A stretch of DNA of 11,719 nt from CAZSPL01 sp964608735 (lineage in GTDB: Bacteria > JAJVIF01 > JAPKYR01 > CAZSPL01). Positions 6,985 to 11,719 of the stretch are shown here, one piece after another. The notes beneath the pieces are model-generated. The model was not told the DNA's origin. It worked only from the letters and a program-made list of their open reading frames with translations, and made no database searches. The DNA lies in contig CAZSPL010000120.1 in NCBI GenBank assembly GCA_964608735.1, forward strand, positions 1 through 11,719, given 5' to 3'. The position numbers were made by a program, and so were the translations under genes. The stretch's first letter is position 1. Each line of letters opens with the position of its first letter.

Positions 6985-8199
6985 TTGGACGAGACCGCCG
7001 TCATATTTCTCCGCGAAACAATCCGCCTCGCATGGCAGGGACTCGGTGTAAATTCACCGAACCCGCTCGTGGGATGCGTCATCGTCAAGGACGGCGATGT
7101 CATCGGGCGCGGGGTTCACATCTACGAAAACCTTGACCATGCGGAAGTCGCCGCGCTCAAGGATGCCGGCGACGCCGCGCGCGACGCGACCCTCTATGTC
7201 AACATGGAGCCGTGCAATCACCACGGCCGCACCCCGCCATGCACCGAAGCGATACTCGCCGCGGGAATCAGTCGCGTGGTTTACGGCATCGACGACCCGA
7301 ACCCCGACGTCAAGGGCGGCGGCGCGCTGCATCTCGCGTCGAACGGTGTATTCGTCGAGAAATGCAACGACATCGCGCTGATTAAACAAGCCGAGGAGCA
7401 GAACAAGTTCTTCCTGACGCAGAAACGCCTCCGGCGGCCCTACATCACAGTCAAGGCGGCGATGTCGTTGGATGGATGCATCGCCACGAAGCGCGGGCAT
7501 TCAAAGTGGATCACGAATGAACACTCCCTCGCGGTCGCGCATCTGCTGCGAGGTATATATGACGGCATACTTATCGGACGGCGCACCGCGCTTGAAGACA
7601 ACCCCGCGCTGACATACCGCCCGGAAGTAAGGGGCGCGGTACAGATGCCCGAATTCCTTTTCCCCTATACCTCCCCGAAACTGAGTTCCCCCGCCAGGAT
7701 CGTTATCGACCCTGACCTTTCCCTTCCGCCCGGATTGAAATTGTTCGACATCGAACCCGAGCCCACCATCGTCGCCACGTCGGAAGCATCCCCCGAAAAA
7801 TCCGCCTCCGCGCTTGCCGCGAAGGGGGTCGAGGTGCTCCGCGTCCCCGGTGAAGGCGGCGTCCTTGACTTGAACGCGCTTATGAGTGCATTATCGGGGA
7901 AGGGGATGCTGTCGCTCCTTGTTGAAGGCGGCGGGGAGACATCGGGACGGTTTTTCGACGCCCGACTCGTGGATGAAATAAATTACTTCATCGCCCCGAT
8001 AATCATCGGCGGACGCGACGCTGTCCCGGTGGTCGGCGGCGAAGGGCCGGAAAGGCTGCTCGATGTGCTGAAGCTGAGCGATGTCCGCACCGGGATGCTC
8101 GGGCGTGATATGCTGATAGTGGGACGCATACTCGACGATGCGTTCGTCGATAAATTCGACGCCAACATCGATGAGTACTTGAGGAACGCGGGGAAATAG
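6985..8199 (+). CDS. ribD: Bifunctional riboflavin deaminase/reductase RibD
   Basis: Catalyses two successive steps of riboflavin synthesis in the cytoplasm: deamination of the pyrimidine made from GTP, then NADPH-dependent reduction of its ribose side chain. The N-terminal deaminase (1-145) has NPLVGCVIV (26-34), zinc ligands His52 (HAE, with catalytic Glu54), Cys77 and Cys86 in PCNHHGRTPPC. The C-terminal reductase (about 150-380) has RPYITVKAAMSLDG (151-164), KWIT, an EDNPALT motif, the glycine-rich LLVEGGGETSG, and PIIIGG near the end. About 20 extra residues follow the reductase core. At 404 residues it is slightly longer than typical. The TTG at 6985 places the first helix and zinc site exactly where the family has them; no ATG fits better. 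ribE follows after 15 bases. Confidence 0.96.
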   Translation: MDETAVIFLRETIRLAWQGLGVNSPNPLVGCVIVKDGDVIGRGVHIYENLDHAEVAALKDAGDAARDATLYVNMEPCNHHGRTPPCTEAILAAGISRVVYGIDDPNPDVKGGGALHLASNGVFVEKCNDIALIKQAEEQNKFFLTQKRLRRPYITVKAAMSLDGCIATKRGHSKWITNEHSLAVAHLLRGIYDGILIGRRTALEDNPALTYRPEVRGAVQMPEFLFPYTSPKLSSPARIVIDPDLSLPPGLKLFDIEPEPTIVATSEASPEKSASALAAKGVEVLRVPGEGGVLDLNALMSALSGKGMLSLLVEGGGETSGRFFDARLVDEINYFIAPIIIGGRDAVPVVGGEGPERLLDVLKLSDVRTGMLGRDMLIVGRILDDAFVDKFDANIDEYLRNAGK

Positions 8200-8214
8200 G
8201 GCGATGGAGGCAGG

Positions 8215-8856
8215 ATGTTTACCGGAATAGTCGAGGAAATGGGAATAGTCAGGACAATCCAAGGGCTCGGGCGCGACAAACGCATCACCGTGCAATGCTC
8301 CACCGTCCTCGATGAACTGAAGCCCGGTGATTCCATCGCGGTAAGCGGCGCATGCCTCACCGTAACCGGGAATTCGAAGGATTCCTTCACAGCCGATGTC
8401 AGCGCCGAAACTCTCTCGCGTACCACTCTCGGGCGGCTCGTGTCCGGCGGCGCGGTCAACCTCGAACGCGCCATGCAGGCGGGCGGGAGGTTCGGCGGGC
8501 ACATGGTGCAGGGGCACATCGATTGCGTCGGCACCGTTGTGAAATTCGACAAATCCGGCGAGGGAAAGGAAATGTGGGTCGAAATCCCTGATGAATATAT
8601 CGCTTATATCGCCCCGAAAGGCTCCGTCACGCTCGACGGCATCAGCCTCACCACGGTACGCGTGGAGGGCAACCGGTTTTCCGTGGCTCTCATCCCCTTC
8701 ACTCTCGGCCACACGACGCTCGGTAATATCAAGAAAGCCGAGGGCCTCAATGTCGAAGTCGATATAATCGCCAGGTATATAAAGCGTTTGATGGATACTG
8801 AAAAAAGCTCGGGCGGTCTGAGCCTGGGCAAGCTTATTGAAGAAGGATTCGCATAG
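8215..8856 (+). CDS. ribE: Riboflavin synthase alpha chain
   Basis: Dismutates two 6,7-dimethyl-8-ribityllumazines to riboflavin and a pyrimidine that is recycled; it acts as a cytoplasmic trimer. The 213-residue length is normal for the family. Both lumazine-binding half-barrels are present: MFTGIVEEMG, SGACLTV, SRTTLG and VNLERAM with GGRFGGHMVQGHID in the first, and KGSVTLDGISLTTV, PFTLGHTTLG and VEVDIIARYIKRL in the second. The ATG at 8215 begins the family's signature MFTG and has GGAGG (8206-8210) four bases upstream. It is co-transcribed with ribD. The ribB/ribA and ribH genes of the pathway are not in this window. The symbol is ribE in many genomes, ribC in E. coli. Confidence 0.96.
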   Translation: MFTGIVEEMGIVRTIQGLGRDKRITVQCSTVLDELKPGDSIAVSGACLTVTGNSKDSFTADVSAETLSRTTLGRLVSGGAVNLERAMQAGGRFGGHMVQGHIDCVGTVVKFDKSGEGKEMWVEIPDEYIAYIAPKGSVTLDGISLTTVRVEGNRFSVALIPFTLGHTTLGNIKKAEGLNVEVDIIARYIKRLMDTEKSSGGLSLGKLIEEGFA

Positions 8857-8908
8857 GGTTTCTTCCGCGGAGCGCGGCGCGAATCTCAAGTCGTGCATGC
8901 GGGATGGT

Positions 8909-8914
8909 GGAGGT
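8909..8914 (+). promoter_or_regulatory. Ribosome-binding site fixing the first 4TM start
   Basis: GGAGGT lies four bases before the ATG at 8919, the same spacing as for ribE and the second 4TM gene. An earlier in-frame ATG at 8904 overlaps this site and has none of its own, so 8919 is the better start. Confidence 0.7.
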
Positions 8915-8918
8915 CACG

Positions 8919-9407
8919 ATGCAACACCAGTCGCCGGCGGCAAAACAACAAGTCTTCGTCGCGGTATGGGCGGGCATGCTTATCGCCTGCGCGTTCTATT
9001 TCTATATCACCGAGATATTCTCCATCCCCGAGGGGAAAAATTCCCCCGCGCTGTTGCCGTTTGTTTATTTCCTGCTCCTGTGCGCGGCGGTGTGCTCCCT
9101 TCTCGGCGTTTATTTCATCTGGGGGAAGACCGCTCAGCATCACGGCGGAAGCCCCGCCGAATACATCGAGAACGCCCTCGTTTCGTTCATCATAGGACTC
9201 GCTTTCCTCGAATTGATTGCGATACTCGGGCTGGCGATACGATTCCTCGGCTTCTCATACGTCCACAAGCCCCTCATCATCGCCGGCGCATTCCTGATAT
9301 TGATGTCCGTTTTACGCATCGGCCCCGTATTTTCGAGGTACAATTATTTGAGGAGAAAGAAGGCGCCGCCCGGTGACGGAAACAAAGTCGCCCGCAAAAA
9401 GCCTTGA
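8919..9407 (+). CDS. Four-helix membrane protein, copy A
   Basis: A 162-residue inner-membrane protein not recognised as a named family. Four hydrophobic helices are visible at about 11-33, 45-68, 88-110 and 117-134, then a basic tail (RRKKAPP...ARKKP) that should face the cytoplasm. It is a clear paralogue of the next gene: both share ITE after helix 1, a VW/IW ending helix 2, an HGG or RGG loop, and GLAxxExIAIxGL in helix 3 with Glu98 at the same residue number. A membrane-buried Glu in this setting recalls rotary ATPase c subunits, but the match is short and may be chance. It begins 62 bases after ribE and its stop codon overlaps the ribosome-binding site of copy B, implying coupled translation. 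Confidence 0.85.
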   Translation: MQHQSPAAKQQVFVAVWAGMLIACAFYFYITEIFSIPEGKNSPALLPFVYFLLLCAAVCSLLGVYFIWGKTAQHHGGSPAEYIENALVSFIIGLAFLELIAILGLAIRFLGFSYVHKPLIIAGAFLILMSVLRIGPVFSRYNYLRRKKAPPGDGNKVARKKP

Positions 9408-9413
9408 GGAGGT
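9407..9413 (+). promoter_or_regulatory. Ribosome-binding site fixing the TTG start of the second 4TM gene
   Basis: AGGAGGT, the best Shine-Dalgarno in the window, lies four bases before TTG at 9418 and begins on the last base of the copy A stop codon. An in-frame GTG at 9373 would add 15 residues but has no comparable site. The TTG start also aligns with the paralogue's N-terminus. Confidence 0.75.
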
Positions 9414-9417
9414 CTGC

Positions 9418-9876
9418 TTGATAGAAGAATATACCCGCAGCGCGAAGATACGCTTCACCATGGTATGGTTCTCCCTCATGTTCTCCTGCCTCATCTACCT
9501 CGGCATCACCGAATTCGTCCCCGTACCCGGCGATGTTCATCTCGATGCCGGACCCAATATCCTCTACATCCTCCTCGGCGCATGCGCTGCGTTGTTCTTC
9601 ATCGGCTCCTATCTCGTCTGGAACATGACCAACCCGCGCGGCGGTGAAACATCGAGCAGCTATCTCGAAAGCACCATGGCGAAATTCATATCCGGCCTCG
9701 CGATGTTCGAAGCGATCGCCATCATCGGCCTGGTCATGTGGTTCCTCGGGATAAAGGGGATGCATCTCTACCTCATCGGTGCGGGATTCGTGCTGATTTT
9801 CATCGCCGGGTCGCGGATAAGTCCCATCTTGCAGAATTATCTCAGCCTGAAGGAATTCGACCATGCAGGGCGCTGA
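9418..9876 (+). CDS. Four-helix membrane protein, copy B
   Basis: A 152-residue paralogue of the preceding protein; function unknown. Helices lie at about 13-33, 47-68, 88-110 and 115-134. Conserved positions with copy A include ITE (30-32), the helix 2 end, the Gly-Gly loop near 75, GLAMFEAIAIIGL (93-105) with Glu98, and a short polar C-terminus after helix 4. Copy A has a basic C-terminal tail that B lacks, and B has a longer loop between helices 1 and 2. This suggests two non-identical subunits of one complex rather than simple dosage. Its last 14 bases overlap the start of the protease gene, so the two are probably made together. Confidence 0.85.
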   Translation: MIEEYTRSAKIRFTMVWFSLMFSCLIYLGITEFVPVPGDVHLDAGPNILYILLGACAALFFIGSYLVWNMTNPRGGETSSSYLESTMAKFISGLAMFEAIAIIGLVMWFLGIKGMHLYLIGAGFVLIFIAGSRISPILQNYLSLKEFDHAGR

Positions 9877-11494
9877 CACGGAAAACAAGGCCGGAAATAC
9901 CACTCCCAACGGTGCCCCGGTTGCGCAAGGCGCGGCGCCGAAGATAAAACACGCGTTCCTCAAGCGGGTCGCGCTCGTGCTCCTCGTGCTTTTATTGAAT
10001 GTCCTTATCCTATCGCTCATCTACATCGCGACCCTCGCGACCGTCGTGCTCTTCTTCATACCGGCATCGAGCATCGGGGCTTATATCATCAGGCAGGTAA
10101 TACTCGTCGTCGCGCTCGTGCTTTTCGTCGGACCGATATACATAGGGCGCGCCATCATCAAGCTCGATGACGGCCTCGAAATACACATTAAGGAAAGAGA
10201 GCAGCCCGAGCTGTTCGGGCTGATGACCGAAGCCGCCATCGCGGTGGGAACATTCCCCGTAAGGTATGTGAGCCTTCGTCCCGACGCTATACTCGCGGTC
10301 GACATCGGCTCCTCGAACCTGTCGCTCTTTCCGCGACGTCCGCGCATCATCCTCGGACTCGCGCTCCTCAACGGCATGACCGTGCACGAAATGAAAGCCG
10401 GTTTCGCGCATGAATACGCCCACGTACGGTTCGGCAAGGGATGGACGGGGCTGTTCATACGCTATGGCATGACCCAGCTCGCCGCCATGTTCGCGGTTTT
10501 CTTCAACAACCGCATCGGGCGAATAACAAGCCTCGCGAACCCGTTCTTCTGGATATTCCGCCTCATCGCCGCCGCCATCGGCCCATGGGGAGAGGAGATA
10601 ATGCGGTGGCATGAATACCAGGCGGATATCGCCGCCGGGCGCATGTACGGTTCCGATGCCGTCGTAAGCGGCCAGCAGAATGGGCTTATCAACAGCTTCG
10701 CCTTCGAGATGGCGCTCGAAAAATGCAAGCGATGGCTCGAGAACGGCAAGATGCGCGTGGATGACATCATCGGCTACGCGGGCCGCATACGCGACGCGAT
10801 GAACGATACCGACAGGCGGCAGATACTCGCGCGGGAGGAAGTCCTCATCGGGCGGTTCGACGGAACGCATCCTTCCCCGGCGCTCCGCGCAGAAGCAGTC
10901 GAGAAATTCGCATGCAAAGTGAGCGAGGATTGCCGCCCGGCGATGGAGGCTGTTCGCGATGCCCCGCGCCTCACCAGCGAGCTGACCGACCGCGTGTATA
11001 AATTCTTCGATGACAGGTTCGAGATTAAGGTCGCGTCGCCGAAAATCGTCAAGTGGGATGAACTGCCGCTCTCATACACCGAAAGCGAGCTTGGGAATAT
11101 CCTCGATAAATTCGTGCATGAGTCGGGCAAGAAGGGGCTTTCGGTGACTTACGACCTCGACGGCCTCAAGCGCGCCGACAGGTTTTTCGCGGCGCACCCG
11201 GAATTCTTCAAAGTGCCGCCTGAGAAGGATATCATCGGCGATTTGATTCTCTATTTCGGCGAGACGATTCGACGCATGCACGGCGGCGAGTGGGTGTTCC
11301 CAGTGGTCGCGCCGCCGAGGCTGAAGGAAGTCGGCCCGCACAAGCTGAACCTCGAGGTCTTCGAGATATTCATGAGCGAGCTCGCGGCATCGCATTATCC
11401 CGCCACGCACCCAGCATACATACGCGCCATCGACCGCCTCGGAATCAAGGAATCCTCCGACATCACGCCCAAACCTCCCGGCCCGGTCGTTTGA
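9863..11494 (+). CDS. M48-family membrane zinc metalloprotease with extra C-terminal domain
   Basis: A 543-residue integral membrane peptidase of the M48 (HtpX/Ste24-like) family, probably active on the cytoplasmic side of the inner membrane. Visible parts are a polar N-terminus, hydrophobic stretches at about 33-66 and 73-95, the zinc motif HEYAH (183-187) within GFAHEYAHVRFGKG, further hydrophobic segments (about 197-215 and 224-240), the third zinc ligand Glu251 in WHEYQAD, and THPSPALRAEA (335-345), the usual end of the M48 domain. About 200 further residues follow, including FGETIRRMHGGEWVF (465-479) and LNLEVFEIF; I do not recognise this domain by name. The ATG at 9863 lies inside the end of the previous gene, with AAGGA (9850-9854) eight bases before it. 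Substrate unknown; co-translation with two small membrane proteins suggests they are partners or substrates. Confidence 0.88.
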   Translation: MQGADTENKAGNTTPNGAPVAQGAAPKIKHAFLKRVALVLLVLLLNVLILSLIYIATLATVVLFFIPASSIGAYIIRQVILVVALVLFVGPIYIGRAIIKLDDGLEIHIKEREQPELFGLMTEAAIAVGTFPVRYVSLRPDAILAVDIGSSNLSLFPRRPRIILGLALLNGMTVHEMKAGFAHEYAHVRFGKGWTGLFIRYGMTQLAAMFAVFFNNRIGRITSLANPFFWIFRLIAAAIGPWGEEIMRWHEYQADIAAGRMYGSDAVVSGQQNGLINSFAFEMALEKCKRWLENGKMRVDDIIGYAGRIRDAMNDTDRRQILAREEVLIGRFDGTHPSPALRAEAVEKFACKVSEDCRPAMEAVRDAPRLTSELTDRVYKFFDDRFEIKVASPKIVKWDELPLSYTESELGNILDKFVHESGKKGLSVTYDLDGLKRADRFFAAHPEFFKVPPEKDIIGDLILYFGETIRRMHGGEWVFPVVAPPRLKEVGPHKLNLEVFEIFMSELAASHYPATHPAYIRAIDRLGIKESSDITPKPPGPVV

Positions 11495-11509
11495 ATCCCA
11501 AATTGTCGG

Positions 11510-11536
11510 CTTCAAAGTATTGACTTCAAAGTATTG
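11510..11536 (+). repeat. 13-base tandem direct repeat
   Basis: CTTCAAAGTATTG occurs at 11510-11522 and again at 11524-11536 with one base between. It lies just downstream of the protease gene. Function unknown; it could be a slippage product or a binding site. Confidence 0.7.
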
Positions 11537-11567
11537 GTTGGAAAATGAATCGAGCGTCTGCCGGAGC

Positions 11568-11690
11568 GCAGGCGTCCCGCCTGCATGGGAAACTACCTAT
11601 CCATTGTGGTGCGGGCGTCCCGCCTGCATGGAAACCCCTTACCCATTGTGGTCCCGCCTGCCTTCTGGGACCGCGGGCAGCCTTGCCCGC
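11568..11690. repeat. Tandem GC-rich hairpin repeat cluster
   Basis: Two adjacent units of about 43 bases (11568-11610 and 11611-11652) each begin with an inverted repeat, GCAGGCG-TCC-CGCCTGC and GCGGGCG-TCC-CGCCTGC, followed by ATGG and a more variable stretch ending CCATTGTGGT. A third, partial unit starts at 11653 (CCCGCCTGCC). Two more hairpins follow: GGTCCC (11650-11655) with GGGACC (11667-11672), and GCGGGCA (11673-11679) with TGCCCGC (11684-11690) around a four-base loop. No coding frame is supported in 11495-11719. It looks like a REP-type intergenic repeat array that may also end or stabilise the protease transcript. Confidence 0.75.
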
Positions 11691-11719
11691 ATGCGAGCGG
11701 GACACTCGCGCTCCGACAT

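Noticed and set aside
7891..8898. A 335-codon minus-strand frame opposite ribD and ribE.
   Set aside because: Antisense to two firmly identified enzymes; the product has no recognisable motif.
8904..8918. An earlier ATG for 4TM copy A, adding five residues.
   Set aside because: It overlaps the ribosome-binding site that serves the ATG at 8919 and has no site of its own.
9373..9417. A GTG start for 4TM copy B, adding 15 residues.
   Set aside because: The TTG at 9418 has AGGAGGT four bases before it and aligns with the paralogue; the GTG has no good site.
10010..10870. A 286-codon minus-strand frame opposite the M48 protease.
   Set aside because: Antisense to the HEYAH and WHEYQAD motifs on the plus strand; acidic low-complexity product.

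Overview
The window is about 11.7 kb of GC-rich bacterial chromosome. It encodes lipid A machinery (an LpxB-type glycosyltransferase and an MsbA-type ABC exporter), which indicates a diderm, LPS-making bacterium. No gene gives a confident species or phylum. Proteins of unknown architecture, frequent TTG starts and GC-rich intergenic hairpin repeats would suit an under-studied environmental lineage, but that is an inference. I see no tRNA, rRNA, CRISPR array, transposase or phage gene.

Left arm (1-3199, minus strand): lpxB (3199-1949) is followed, after a 197-base spacer with three inverted repeats, by an msbA-like exporter (1751-1) that runs off the left edge. LpxB makes the lipid A disaccharide and MsbA flips finished lipid A across the inner membrane, so the pair is functionally coherent. 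The LpxB is divergent in several normally conserved motifs.

Centre (3200-6984, plus strand): a short divergent promoter region leads to a 793-residue membrane-anchored protein with a FecR-like domain, an STN-like domain and a long helical repeat tail. Next come an HD-domain phosphohydrolase, behind the best promoter in the window with a perfect palindrome in its spacer, and a 92-residue single-pass proline-rich protein.

Right arm (6985-11494, plus strand): a probable operon of ribD, ribE (riboflavin synthesis), two tandem paralogous four-helix membrane proteins and an M48-family membrane metalloprotease. The last three genes are tightly coupled: the stop of the first overlaps the ribosome-binding site of the second, and the second and third overlap. 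The riboflavin pair is standard. The 4TM-4TM-protease module is the least explained and most interesting unit.

Right edge (11495-11719): no gene. It holds a 13-base direct repeat followed by a tandem array of GC-rich hairpins.

Ten protein-coding genes are called. Four start with TTG (msbA, the small protein, ribD and the second 4TM gene).
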